Assembly: GCA_947626135.1 (NCBI GenBank)
Contig: CANQQZ010000002.1
Span: forward strand, 89,498-153,497
DNA: 64,000 nucleotides
DNA from: an uncultured Clostridia bacterium
GTDB taxonomy: Bacteria > Bacillota > Clostridia > UBA1381
Direction of reading: 5' to 3'
Both the position numbers and the translations under genes were made by a program. Below the pieces are notes generated by a model, which did no database searches, was not told the DNA's origin, and saw only the letters and a program-made list of their open reading frames with translations. This document shows positions 49,492 through 58,510 of the stretch, piece by piece; positions within the stretch are counted from its first letter, which is position 1, and the number at the start of each line of letters is the position of its first letter.

Positions 49492-50671
49492 AACGGCTGT
49501 AATAGGAGGAGGCGCGTCCGGTATAGCCGCCGCTCTGAGCGCGGCAAAAAGCGGCGGCGAGGTGACAATATACGAGCGCGGTCCGAGAATAGGACGCAAA
49601 ATTCTCGCCACCGGCAACGGGCGCTGCAACATGACAAATATTAACGCGTCGGAGGAGCATTATCACGGCGCGCATCCCGAATTTGTACGGGGCGCAGTCA
49701 ATCGGTTCTGGGTGGGAGAAACGCTTGATTTTTTCTCGCGCATAGGCGTACTGTACAAGGTCGAAGACGGTGGCAGAGTTTACCCTTATTCAGATCAGGC
49801 ATCGGCGGTGCTCGACTCATTGCGCCGCGCTCTCGCCATGAGCGGCGTCAATATCATATGCGGCTTCGACGTGCGCTCGGTCAAAAAGCACGGCGGAGGA
49901 TTTATAATCACTCCGTACAGCGGCAGCCCCGTAAAAGCGGATAAAGTAATAATTTCGTCCGGCGGAAAGGCGGCTCCGGATTTGGGGTCAAACGGCGGCG
50001 GATACGAGCTTTTGAAATCATTCGGACACAGCATTACAAGCCTGCGTCCCTCGCTCGTACAGCTCAAAACGCGCGGAGACACCGCGAAACGGCTTAAGGG
50101 AATAAAGGTTAACGCAAAGGCATCTCTCGGAGATTTTTGCGAAAACGGCGAGGTCCTGTTCACTGATTACGGGCTTTCCGGTCCGGCGGTTTTTTCGCTG
50201 ACATCGCGTTATTGCTCACAAAAGCTTTTAACGCTCGATATTATGAGCGAGTATTCCTTTCCCGAGGTTGCCGATATGCTTTTCGAGAGGCGCTCGCGTC
50301 TTGGGAATATTCCTCTCGAGGATTTCTTTACCGGAATGCTTAACAAGCGCGTCGGACAGACAATATTAAAAGCCGTCATACAATCCCCGCTTTCGCGCGG
50401 CGCCGGTACTCTTACCGACGCCGAGATCCGCACAATCGCATCGGTAATTAAAAAATGGGGATTTGAAATCGAAGGCACCATGTCGTGGAATAACGCTCAG
50501 GTAACAAAGGGCGGCGCCCGCACGGACGAGTTTGATCCGGAAACTATGGAATCAAAGCTGGAGCGCGGACTGTTCGCAGCCGGCGAGGTCCTGGATATCG
50601 ACGGCGACTGCGGCGGGTATAATCTGCAATGGGCATGGTCGAGCGGATATATCGCGGGAAAAAACGCTTAG
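49469..50671 (+). CDS. YhiN/HI0933-family FAD-dependent oxidoreductase
   Basis: About 400 residues. An N-terminal Rossmann FAD motif AVIGGGASGIAAA and the family signature GRKILATGNGRCNMTN are present. A late block WNNAQVTKGGARTDEFDP and GEVLDIDGDCGGYNLQWAW complete the family. The function of the family is not settled. The start is uncertain: ATG 49469 or TTG 49484, the latter 8 bases behind GGGAG; both overlap the permease stop. Confidence 0.9.
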   Translation: MGAVILSRTAVIGGGASGIAAALSAAKSGGEVTIYERGPRIGRKILATGNGRCNMTNINASEEHYHGAHPEFVRGAVNRFWVGETLDFFSRIGVLYKVEDGGRVYPYSDQASAVLDSLRRALAMSGVNIICGFDVRSVKKHGGGFIITPYSGSPVKADKVIISSGGKAAPDLGSNGGGYELLKSFGHSITSLRPSLVQLKTRGDTAKRLKGIKVNAKASLGDFCENGEVLFTDYGLSGPAVFSLTSRYCSQKLLTLDIMSEYSFPEVADMLFERRSRLGNIPLEDFFTGMLNKRVGQTILKAVIQSPLSRGAGTLTDAEIRTIASVIKKWGFEIEGTMSWNNAQVTKGGARTDEFDPETMESKLERGLFAAGEVLDIDGDCGGYNLQWAWSSGYIAGKNA

Positions 50672-50684
50672 AGGTGAATTAAAA

Positions 50685-51254
50685 ATGAGAGAATCAACAT
50701 TATGGACAACTAAATATCAATTTGTGAATATGCTGCTGACAAGCCTGAAGGCAACCGCTATAGCCTTTGTGTTTTTTGCGGGAGCATTTTACGGATTTAT
50801 GGACAAGCATATTGTAAAGGAAATACTTTCCGTTGTGTTTATCACAACGTATTTCGGAATTGTATATTCGCGCGCGCATAAATTCGCGTCGCTTGACAAA
50901 AAGGAATACACAAGCACAAAGCCGAGTCTTTTTAAGGGATTTCTTTTCGGGACGGCAATCGCGCTTACATACGCAGTATTTCTCGCCGTATACGCCGTTA
51001 TGTGGAAATACGCCGGCGCCGACGGCACCATTAACTCCGTTCCGGCGTGGATTTACAGTATTATATTCTGGTTTTATACCATTCCCTACAGCGGTATAAT
51101 GGGGCTTGCCCACGGAAAAATGACGCTGTATTCTCAGGCATTGATGATTGCAATACCCATTCTCGCGTCAACGCTCGGATATCTTGCCGGTCTGAAGGGC
51201 TTTGTGATTATGGATAAGCTGTCGCTGGCAATATATGAGAAACCCGACAAATAA
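50685..51254 (+). CDS. Membrane protein of unknown function
   Basis: 189 residues with four to five predicted membrane segments (for example ALTYAVFLAVYAVMW and IYSIIFWFYTIPYSGIMGL). GAGGTG lies before ATG 50685; the frame is open further upstream over the flavoprotein gene but without support. I do not recognise the family. It follows the flavoprotein by 13 bases and is probably co-transcribed. Confidence 0.75.
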   Translation: MRESTLWTTKYQFVNMLLTSLKATAIAFVFFAGAFYGFMDKHIVKEILSVVFITTYFGIVYSRAHKFASLDKKEYTSTKPSLFKGFLFGTAIALTYAVFLAVYAVMWKYAGADGTINSVPAWIYSIIFWFYTIPYSGIMGLAHGKMTLYSQALMIAIPILASTLGYLAGLKGFVIMDKLSLAIYEKPDK

Positions 51255-51294
51255 TGTGTATTATTCTTGTAATATAGACATAATATTGCGGTTC

Positions 51295-51323
51295 TTGAAT
51301 TGAAATACTTAAACGGATATAAT
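51295..51323 (+). promoter_or_regulatory. Promoter of the YARHG protein gene
   Basis: TTGAAT (51295-51300), 17-base spacer, TATAAT (51318-51323), about 40 bases before the ATG, with AGGAGG as ribosome site. Confidence 0.72.
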
Positions 51324-51362
51324 AATCATGTATAGGTATATATTATTTAGGAGGTTAACCTT

Positions 51363-52553
51363 ATGCTTTGTAAAAAATGCGGAGCTGAAATTCCGGATAA
51401 TGCCAAAAAATGCAAATACTGCGGCGCGCCGGTTCAGGAAAATAACCGAACAGGCACGGCGGATAAAAACGAACAAAACCGCAGAAATCAAATAGATAAA
51501 ATGATGGAGGACAAGCGCGCTCAGCTCGATATGATCAAGCAGCGCCGCGATGATAAGCGTCTGCGTCAGAAGCGCGTAAAAACAGCCGGCATTGCCGCAG
51601 CATGCGTAATAGGCGCGGCAGCCCTGGGAGGCGGCGGCTATTATATCTATGGCACCGTTGCCAACCCGAAGCCCGTTCAGACAACTCCCTCCCCCGCTCC
51701 GACCATCCATTCCGTTTCCACACCGGCTGCAATATCCCCGCTGCCTGCCGCAAGCCCAAGCGTACTGCCGGCGATCACAGCGACGCCCGGTTCCGACGGA
51801 ACCGAAGCATCATGGACGGCAACGGGCAGATCGTCAGGCGGCTCCTCATCGGAAGGCTCCTCATCATCGGGTTCATCGTCGTCGGGAGGTTCATCATCCG
51901 GCGGCTCGTCAGGCAGTGGCTCATCATCGTCGGGAGGCTCCTCATCAGGCGGCTCGTCAGGCAGCGGTTCGTCATCCGGAGGCTCTTCGTCGGGAGGCTC
52001 ATCATCCTCCGGTACGCTGAATACAAACGCCGTAACAGTCCGCGACAGCGGGATCACCTCTTCATCCATATCATCTCAGCTCGCTGTTGGAAACGATGTG
52101 ATTCATGACGGAGACAACTGGTATATGACATTCACGAGCGGCGGAATAAAATATTACGCCATTGTCAACCCCGGAGCCACAACCGATCAGGTTAAAAATG
52201 TGGAGTATACTCTTACCGCGCATCCGACCGACGCCTCATATAACGGAAACACTGTTTATGAAATCACGTCCATGACCAAATATGACGGCACGGATTATAT
52301 TCTTCCGAAGTCCGGAACACAGATGCTCACAAAGGATGATTTGCAGGGTATGAGCTCCGAGGATCTGGCGCTCGCCAGAAACGAAATATACGCGCGCCAC
52401 GGCAGACGCTTCATGACCGCTGTATATCAGCAGTATTTTGAATCAAAGCCGTGGTATCACGAAAATCCGAAATACAACTATGACGATGATAACTCCAATT
52501 TGAATGATATAGAAATTAAAAATGTTCAGTTTATAATCGATTACGAAAATTGA
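51363..52553 (+). CDS. Zinc-ribbon, single-pass membrane protein with YARHG domain
   Basis: 396 residues. A cytoplasmic zinc ribbon (CKKCGAEIPDNAKKCKYCG, four Cys, about 3-21) is followed by a charged helix (about 40-70) and one membrane span (about 72-95). Extracellular Pro/Thr- and Ser/Gly-rich linkers (about 100-220) lead to a beta domain and a C-terminal YARHG domain (LARNEIYARHGRRF near 340, ending about 390). The YARHG domain is a putative extracellular binding module by family. A sensor of the wall is plausible, but unproven. Confidence 0.85.
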   Translation: MLCKKCGAEIPDNAKKCKYCGAPVQENNRTGTADKNEQNRRNQIDKMMEDKRAQLDMIKQRRDDKRLRQKRVKTAGIAAACVIGAAALGGGGYYIYGTVANPKPVQTTPSPAPTIHSVSTPAAISPLPAASPSVLPAITATPGSDGTEASWTATGRSSGGSSSEGSSSSGSSSSGGSSSGGSSGSGSSSSGGSSSGGSSGSGSSSGGSSSGGSSSSGTLNTNAVTVRDSGITSSSISSQLAVGNDVIHDGDNWYMTFTSGGIKYYAIVNPGATTDQVKNVEYTLTAHPTDASYNGNTVYEITSMTKYDGTDYILPKSGTQMLTKDDLQGMSSEDLALARNEIYARHGRRFMTAVYQQYFESKPWYHENPKYNYDDDNSNLNDIEIKNVQFIIDYEN

Positions 52554-52561
52554 TATCTATA

Positions 52562-52599
52562 AAAACACGCGCCGGATATGACCCGCGCGTGTTTTATTT
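52562..52599 (+). terminator. Terminator after the YARHG gene
   Basis: 11-bp stem AAAACACGCGC (52562-52572) and GCGCGTGTTTT (52585-52595), followed by ATTTTA. Confidence 0.85.
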
Positions 52600-52680
52600 T
52601 ACCGGCAAATATCCGCAGCGGTGCGAAATAACAGATTCGCTTTACAGCTAAAAATAATATAAAAAATTTTAAAAAACCTA

Positions 52681-52730
52681 TTGACAAATCGTAGCTACAG
52701 ATGTAATATATAAGTGTAGCTACAATTGTA
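52681..52730 (+). promoter_or_regulatory. blaI promoter with two BlaI-type operators
   Basis: TTGACA (52681-52686), 17-base spacer, TAATAT (52704-52709). Two TACA-NN-TGTA dyads, TACAGATGTA (52696-52705) and TACAATTGTA (52721-52730), match the BlaI/MecI operator core and straddle the -10 and the start region, so the regulator should repress its own operon. Confidence 0.85.
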
Positions 52731-52749
52731 ATTTCAGGAGGAATAGTTG

Positions 52750-53127
52750 ATGTCAACGCAGAAACAGACTATAACAGAATCGGAATACGAAATAATGCGG
52801 CTTTTATGGGACGCGGACGGAAGCATGACGGTGAGCGATGTATGCGAAAAACTGGCCGGACGCGAATGGACCCCGTCCACGGTATCGACGCTTTTGCAAA
52901 GGCTCGCGAAAAAGGGCGTAATCGGCTTTACAAAGCGTGGGAAAACGAATTGCTACTTCCCCGTTATGAAGCGCGACGAATACAGCATGAGCGAAACGAA
53001 ATCGTTTTTGTCAAAGCTTTACGGCGGCTCGGTAAAGCGCATGGTCGCGTCGCTTTACGAAAACGAGGAAATCTCAGCGGACGAGATAGACGAGCTCAGA
53101 AAAATGTTTCTGGAGAGCGATAAATGA
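52750..53127 (+). CDS. BlaI/MecI/CopY-family repressor
   Basis: 125-residue winged-helix repressor. ITESEYEIMRLLW and WTPSTVSTLLQRLAKKGV are the family hallmarks; a C-terminal dimerisation helix pair follows. AGGAGG precedes the ATG. The next gene overlaps by 4 bases and encodes an M56 peptidase, the classical partner that inactivates such repressors. No beta-lactamase is in the window, so the inducer may be a cell-wall signal. Confidence 0.92.
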   Translation: MSTQKQTITESEYEIMRLLWDADGSMTVSDVCEKLAGREWTPSTVSTLLQRLAKKGVIGFTKRGKTNCYFPVMKRDEYSMSETKSFLSKLYGGSVKRMVASLYENEEISADEIDELRKMFLESDK

Positions 53128-53948
53128 TTTATACGGTTTTCACAACAGTGCTTTTATTGAGCGCGCTCGGCTTTGCGATCGTTGCGGCACTGCTTTTGCT
53201 AAAGCCGGTAATGACGCGCTTCTTTCCCGCGCGGCTGCAATATGCGGCGTGGATCATCGCGGGAGTGTTTATGCTCGTGCCGTTCTGGCGGTTCGTGTCG
53301 GTCGATACGGAAAGATTCATACCGGAGCAGACGCGGACCGGGCAAACGGAAACCGCGGCGGAGGAACCGCATGAAACCGCCGCGCCCGTCATAATCGACC
53401 ACACGCCCATAAAGTACCGCGAGATAGAGCTCGCGCCCGAAAAGCGCGTGCGGCTTATGGATCTGCTCGCGTACATATGGCTCGCGGGAGCGGGAATTTT
53501 TATGCTGTCGGCGGCGGCAAGCTACGCTCTATTTCTGACAAAGCGGCGCAAAAGCTCATTGAACATGGAGGGAAACGCTGTGCTCGAGCATGTTAAGAAT
53601 GAGCTTAAAATCAAGCGCCGCATACGCGTGCGCACCTCGCCGGAGGTAAAGTCCCCGATGCTTGTCGGGGCGCTGTTTCCGGTGATATACCTGCCGATGA
53701 CACGGCTCACGGACGAGCAGCTGCGAATGATTTTTCTGCACGAGCTGACACATTACAGGCGCGGAGACTTGCTCGTAAAATGGTTCTCTCTGCCGGTAAA
53801 CGCGCTCCACTGGTTCAACCCGATGGCGTATCTGTTCGCCGCGAACGTGAACGAGTCGTGCGAGATAGCCTGCGATATGGCGGTGACGCGGAACATGAGC
53901 GACGACGAGCGAAAGCTGTACATGGCGACTATTCTGGATTTGTTATAG
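53124..53948 (+). CDS. M56 (BlaR1-type) metallopeptidase, short form without sensor domain
   Basis: 274 residues. Three N-terminal membrane spans (about 4-25, 33-52, 110-135) and a zinc peptidase domain with HELTHYRRGD (HExxH) and the downstream Glu in NESCEIACDMAV. Complete BlaR1 proteins continue with a further span and an extracellular sensor to about 580 residues. Here the frame stops right after YMATILDLL. The next gene starts 24 bases later and carries the part that is missing, so the receptor may be split in two. It overlaps blaI (ATGA). Confidence 0.85.
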   Translation: MIYTVFTTVLLLSALGFAIVAALLLLKPVMTRFFPARLQYAAWIIAGVFMLVPFWRFVSVDTERFIPEQTRTGQTETAAEEPHETAAPVIIDHTPIKYREIELAPEKRVRLMDLLAYIWLAGAGIFMLSAAASYALFLTKRRKSSLNMEGNAVLEHVKNELKIKRRIRVRTSPEVKSPMLVGALFPVIYLPMTRLTDEQLRMIFLHELTHYRRGDLLVKWFSLPVNALHWFNPMAYLFAANVNESCEIACDMAVTRNMSDDERKLYMATILDLL

Positions 53949-53971
53949 AGCAGTGAAGGAGAAAGGGAGAT

Positions 53972-55141
53972 ATGTTTAATAGATTTTATACCACACAAAT
54001 GAGCGGTTCGGCAAGGATGCTCAAAAAACGGTTCACCGAAATACGCCGCAGACGAGGCAGAGCCGCGCGGCTCGCGGCAGCGGTTATGGCGGCGGTTATG
54101 GCTGTTTCCATGCTCGCCGCGACTGCGGCGATGGCGGCGGTTGGCTCGGATGGATTGGAGCATTGGGATAAAATTGAGCTGTATTACTGCGGAAGCATGG
54201 AGTTTAACGTAAATGTAGCAGGACAGAACGTACCAAAATGGTTGACGGATGAGGTCGCCGGAGCGGAGGGCGATGTCGATATCGTTATTTCGCGGTACCA
54301 GGCGCGCAATCTGCGAGGAGAAGTATTTTATGAACACTTATTGGTACTAAACGGAAAAAACGGATCGGTTGAAATAGCCGGAAACGGTTGGTCGGCATTG
54401 GCGGAAGCAAGCAGCAATACGGAGCTGATGACGGACATGCACGACACAAAAAGCTATCCGTATTATACAGAAATGATTTTCTGCGAAACACCCGGTCAAC
54501 GGAATGATCTCGATTTTTATCCGCTGTATTCGCTGATAAACTGCAAAGAAGGCAATAGAGATGTAAGGATTAATTTCGCCGTGGATGCGGACAAAGAAAA
54601 AATACAGGCTGCGTACATAGCTTTTCAAGATGCCCCCGATTTGTCCGCACAGTCGGTTCGGAAGGATTTTGGCATTGTTAAAGCGGACAAATTTGCGTAT
54701 ATCGGTAATTTTGAACAGGACTATCTTTATATGTGCGGTGATTCCGATACAGACAACGCGTATTTTACACTGTACGAGGACAATTTTGTGAACTTGCCGA
54801 ACGAGAATATTTCCATCGACATCAGCGGCGCGGCAGCCGAAGGCATACTGCTTTCAACCGATATAACGCTGCCGGAAGCAGCGTATATACATTACGATGT
54901 TTATCGCGATGACGGCGTAAAAATTGCCGGCAGAAACTATCCGGCGTCGGAAAAAACTCACAATATAACTCCAAATGAGGGAACCGAATATCAATGGGCG
55001 GACGGGAAACCAATAGAAAAAAAATATACTATTCCCGAAAACCAATTCATGCCCGGCTGCAAATACAGGGTGTGTGTCACCGTACAGGACGAAACATATG
55101 CAGTGCTGTACCGATGGCAGGAGTATGTTACGGTTAAATAG
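53972..55141 (+). CDS. Membrane-anchored extracellular protein, probable sensor half of the M56 receptor
   Basis: 389 residues. The N-terminus has a segment typical of the M56 region after the peptidase (SGSARMLKKRFTEIRRR), a single membrane span (about 35-58), then about 330 extracellular residues without a family I recognise. It has its own ribosome site (GGAGAAAGGGAG). A stop at 53954 in its frame means that a single indel cannot easily join the two frames, favouring a true split over a recent frameshift. Confidence 0.7.
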   Translation: MFNRFYTTQMSGSARMLKKRFTEIRRRRGRAARLAAAVMAAVMAVSMLAATAAMAAVGSDGLEHWDKIELYYCGSMEFNVNVAGQNVPKWLTDEVAGAEGDVDIVISRYQARNLRGEVFYEHLLVLNGKNGSVEIAGNGWSALAEASSNTELMTDMHDTKSYPYYTEMIFCETPGQRNDLDFYPLYSLINCKEGNRDVRINFAVDADKEKIQAAYIAFQDAPDLSAQSVRKDFGIVKADKFAYIGNFEQDYLYMCGDSDTDNAYFTLYEDNFVNLPNENISIDISGAAAEGILLSTDITLPEAAYIHYDVYRDDGVKIAGRNYPASEKTHNITPNEGTEYQWADGKPIEKKYTIPENQFMPGCKYRVCVTVQDETYAVLYRWQEYVTVK

Positions 55142-55197
55142 CCTCCGTCGTGCCTACGAGTAACGGGAGGAACGATAACATATTCGATACCGGCTGC

Positions 55198-55235
55198 AAA
55201 AGAGCGTATCATGCACGAAGCTGATACGCTCTTTT
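55198..55235. terminator. Bidirectional terminator, 14-bp stem
   Basis: AAAAGAGCGTATCA (55198-55211) and TGATACGCTCTTTT (55222-55235). It lies between the convergent sensor gene and the AIM24-like gene. The U-runs are short (four). Confidence 0.75.
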
Positions 55236-55311
55236 ACAATCCCGCATTCTGCCGCAAAATTATTAATTGTACCGGCTTATCCCGCGGTGCGGATCATTTA
55301 TTCTCATATTT

Positions 55312-55998
55312 TCAGTTTGAGCTTGTCTGCGACGGGAAATACGGACGAAGCTTGTTCGCAAAATCAGAAACGCTCATCGTCTGAAGCCATACCTTGCCCG
55401 GTCCCGTTAAAATGGTAAGAAATAAGCCTTCGCCGCCGAACATAATATTTTTAAAGCCTTTAACCGTTTCCACGCTGTAGCCGACGCTCTTCTCAAACGC
55501 CGCAATATTTCCGGTGTCAACCTTTATCTTCTCCCCTGCCGCAAGCTCGATTTCCTTTAAGCTTCCGTCAATTTCCAAAAATGCGGTACCGTTTCCGGAC
55601 AGCTCCTGAAGCACAAAGCCCTCGCCGCCGAACATTCCCGCTCCAAAGGATTTGGTAAACACCGCTTTTATGTCCACTCCATGCTCCGCGCATAAAAATG
55701 CGCCCTTTTGAGCTATATACTGCTTTTCACCGATTTCAAGCGGCAAAATTGCTCCCGGCATAGATGACGAAAATGTGATCTTTGAATCGTCGCAACCCGC
55801 GGTATATGTCGCCATAAACAAGGAATCTCCCGCGAACATACGCGCGACGCCTTTTAAAAAACCGCCCTTCGTATTGGTTTCCATTTTAAACCCGTCCGTC
55901 ATCCACGCGAGTCCGCCGCTCTGCGTATATACGCTCTCGCTTTTGCCGAGCGTCATCTCAACGGCGGGCATAACGCCTCCAAAAATTTCATACCTCAT
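55312..55998 (-). CDS. TIGR00266/AIM24-family protein
   Basis: 228 residues of beta-rich AIM24 fold. Typical blocks are GGLAWMTDGFKMETNTKGG and FGGEGLFLTILTGPGKVWLQT. The family function is unsettled. No signal peptide. It lies 19 bases after prmC on the same strand, where prfA is often found, so it may be in that operon. Confidence 0.88.
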   Translation of the reverse strand: MRYEIFGGVMPAVEMTLGKSESVYTQSGGLAWMTDGFKMETNTKGGFLKGVARMFAGDSLFMATYTAGCDDSKITFSSSMPGAILPLEIGEKQYIAQKGAFLCAEHGVDIKAVFTKSFGAGMFGGEGFVLQELSGNGTAFLEIDGSLKEIELAAGEKIKVDTGNIAAFEKSVGYSVETVKGFKNIMFGGEGLFLTILTGPGKVWLQTMSVSDFANKLRPYFPSQTSSN

Positions 55999-56016
55999 TA
56001 TAAAATTCCTCCTTTT

Positions 56017-56841
56017 TTATTTTTTTATTCCGCTTAAAACTCTGTTATTGCCGCATAAATCATTTTTACATCTGATCTCCTTATAATCCGACATGATTTC
56101 AGCGACCGAATCCGCCTGGCGGCAGCCAATCTCAAGCACGAGCATACCTCCGCTTCGCAGCAGCTTATCCCCGATTTGCGCTATACGTCTGTAAAACATC
56201 AATCCGTCTTTTCCTCCGTCAAGCGCGATTTTCGGCTCATAATCCTTTATTTCCGTTTGCAGCCCCGATATGGCGTCCGTTTCGATATACGGAGGATTGG
56301 ACACTATCATATCGTATTCTCCCTCCGGCATTTCCGAAAGGATATCGCAGCGCGCAAACTTTGCGCAGACGCCGTTCTTTTCCGCGTTTTCCTCAGCCGT
56401 GCGCAGCGCATCCGCGCTTACGTCCAGAAGGGTGACCTCCGCACCGCGGCAAAAATGCGCTATGCTTATGCCGACGCAGCCGGAGCCGCAGCCTATATCA
56501 AGCACCCTCGCATCCGCGCTTCCTATAAGCTCCGCCGCTCGTTCAACAAGCGTCTCGGTGTCCTGACGCGGGATCAGTGTCGATGGATCTACTTTAAACC
56601 GCAGTCCCATAAATTCCGCATAGCCTAAAATATACGCAAGCGGCTCTCCCGCCGCGCGCCGCGCCGCCATAGCCCGCGCCTTTTCGATAATTCTTCCGTC
56701 TAACGGAGCGCGCTTGCTTATAATATACTCTTCGCGCGTCATATCCGCCGCTTCCATGATGATATAGTCCGCCTCGAGCTCCGGCGCATCGCTGTTTTGT
56801 ATCGCTGCTTTGATTTCGCGCGTTAATTCGGCAATTACCAT
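56017..56841 (-). CDS. prmC: Release-factor glutamine methyltransferase PrmC
   Basis: 274-residue SAM-dependent enzyme methylating the GGQ glutamine of release factors. RQDTETLVERA, the SAM loop VLDIGCGSGCVGISIA and the active motif VSNPPYIE are present. It overlaps DUF1385 by 7 bases, its usual neighbour. No prfA follows in the window. Confidence 0.95.
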   Translation of the reverse strand: MVIAELTREIKAAIQNSDAPELEADYIIMEAADMTREEYIISKRAPLDGRIIEKARAMAARRAAGEPLAYILGYAEFMGLRFKVDPSTLIPRQDTETLVERAAELIGSADARVLDIGCGSGCVGISIAHFCRGAEVTLLDVSADALRTAEENAEKNGVCAKFARCDILSEMPEGEYDMIVSNPPYIETDAISGLQTEIKDYEPKIALDGGKDGLMFYRRIAQIGDKLLRSGGMLVLEIGCRQADSVAEIMSDYKEIRCKNDLCGNNRVLSGIKK

Positions 56842-57848
56842 TTATCATCCTCTTTATTCTCCGGTATGCACGGCTTCATGGATGCTATCGCGACCTCAAT
56901 TTGACTTAAATCCGGCTCTCGCGTTGTGATTTTCTGAAGCCACAGTCCAGGCTTTGTCAGTACCGCGACGCATTTGTTTTTGCTTCGTCCCGCAAGGCGT
57001 ATGACCTCATATGACAATCCCGCAACTATCGGCAAAAGGCACAGCCTCGCGCCGATTGACGCCAGTTTCCTCAGGACAGTGCCGTCTATAAACGTAAACG
57101 GCGGTATCAGCAGGAATATCAGTATGCTTATAACCATTACAAAAAGCAGAAAGCTCGTTCCGCAGCGCGGATGCAGACGCGGATATTTCTTAACATTCTC
57201 CGGCGTCAGCTCATCCCCCGCCTCGTAACAGGCAATCGTCTTATGCTCCGCGCCATGATACTCAAATGTGCGCTGTATCTCCTTCATCCGGGATATCAAA
57301 AGCATGTATGTGAGAAATATGACCATTCGAATTATGCCCTCTCCGAGCGTTATCAAAAAATTTGATTCCGTGACCATGCCGATAAGAAGCGACACAAGCC
57401 ACGGCAGCACCATAAACAAGCCAACGCTGAATATGATTGATATTACAACCGCCGCGCCTATCGCGAAATCCTTCAATGCGTCGGAATTGCCTTCGTTTTT
57501 ATCGCTTTTCGCGGACTTTTTATCAAGCCTGTCAAACAGTCTGTCAAGAAATCCGCCCTCATCGCCGGACGCATCCTCCTCATCCTCCTCGATATCCACA
57601 AATGACGCGCTCCACATCAGAGCCTTCATGCCGATTACAAGGCTGTCCACAAAGCTCACGCAGCCCCGGACAAGCGGAAGACTGAAAAATTTGCCCCGCG
57701 TCCTGGTACCGTTTTCGTCCACCTTGCATTCTATCTCTCCGTCCGGCTTCCTCACAGCGGTGGCAGTCCTAAACGGTCCGCGCATCATCACGCCCTCCAT
57801 TACCGCCTGTCCGCCTATAGAAGTTATATGCGTCTGTTTATTTTCCAT
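56835..57848 (-). CDS. DUF1385 (YqhQ-like) membrane protein
   Basis: About 337 residues with several membrane spans (about 140-180, 200-230, 245-300). The family opening GGQAVMEGVMMRGP and the block EYHGAEHKTIACYEAGDELT are clear. ATG 57848 follows AAAGGGAT; an earlier start would add 12 residues over the DnaJ gene end. Function unknown. Confidence 0.9.
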   Translation of the reverse strand: MENKQTHITSIGGQAVMEGVMMRGPFRTATAVRKPDGEIECKVDENGTRTRGKFFSLPLVRGCVSFVDSLVIGMKALMWSASFVDIEEDEEDASGDEGGFLDRLFDRLDKKSAKSDKNEGNSDALKDFAIGAAVVISIIFSVGLFMVLPWLVSLLIGMVTESNFLITLGEGIIRMVIFLTYMLLISRMKEIQRTFEYHGAEHKTIACYEAGDELTPENVKKYPRLHPRCGTSFLLFVMVISILIFLLIPPFTFIDGTVLRKLASIGARLCLLPIVAGLSYEVIRLAGRSKNKCVAVLTKPGLWLQKITTREPDLSQIEVAIASMKPCIPENKEDDKW

Positions 57849-57877
57849 ATCCCTTTTGCTCCTTTTCAATAAATATG

Positions 57878-58510
57878 TCAGCATCCGCCCGTGCAGCAGT
57901 TAAGACATATACACATCGTGCACAAATCGCACGGGCATGCGCAGCCGCCGCAGCGCACACCTCCGGTATTATACGGCGACGACGTGTATGTCGTGTTGAC
58001 ATTTTCTATATTCTCCAGCGTCCGGCGGTATTCAACATTATTCGGGTCCATGTTAACAGCGGTTTGTATGCTCTCGACGGCGCGGTCGTACCAGCCCCGT
58101 CTCATGTTAAGCAAACCGTTGAGAAAATACCACTCCGCAGTTCTGGGCAGGCGGTTCAGCATTCTCTCGGCGTCAATTACGCGTCCCATGTTTATGAGCG
58201 CTCTCACAGCCTGAAAGCTCGGTTGCGTATAGCTTTGCCCGGCGCCGCCCGCATGTCCGTATCCGCCGAAGGGATCATACGTATTATATCCGCCGCTTGC
58301 TCCAGCCCCCGCGGATTGCTGCGAGGCGCCGCCCTTCATAATCATGTCATACGCCTCGTTCACTTCTTTCATCTTCTCGTTTGCCACTTCCGCCATAGGC
58401 GTATTAACATACTTGTCGGGATGATATTTCTTCACCAGCTCCCTGTATGCTTTTTTTATTGTTTCCTCGTCAGCGTCGCGGCTGACCCCCAATACCCGAT
58501 ACGGATCCAT
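57878..58510 (-). CDS. J-domain protein with Cys-rich tail
   Basis: 210 residues. The J domain (about 1-60) has HPD in KKYHPDKY, so it can stimulate Hsp70. A Gly/Tyr-rich region and two TPR-like helices (about 110-175) follow. The last 30 residues hold about ten Cys ([20 protein letters not shown]), which could bind metal or mark membrane association. It overlaps the DUF5685 gene by about 41 bases. Confidence 0.85.
   Translation of the reverse strand: MDPYRVLGVSRDADEETIKKAYRELVKKYHPDKYVNTPMAEVANEKMKEVNEAYDMIMKGGASQQSAGAGASGGYNTYDPFGGYGHAGGAGQSYTQPSFQAVRALINMGRVIDAERMLNRLPRTAEWYFLNGLLNMRRGWYDRAVESIQTAVNMDPNNVEYRRTLENIENVNTTYTSSPYNTGGVRCGGCACPCDLCTMCICLNCCTGGC

Noticed and set aside
51677..52069. 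Acidic, Pro-rich minus-strand frame opposite the YARHG gene
   Set aside because: Produced by the Ser/Gly linker repeat on the other strand; no start signal.
53946..53974. Simple single-base frameshift joining the M56 and sensor genes
   Set aside because: The sensor frame has a stop at 53954-53956 downstream of the M56 stop, and the sensor gene has its own ribosome site.
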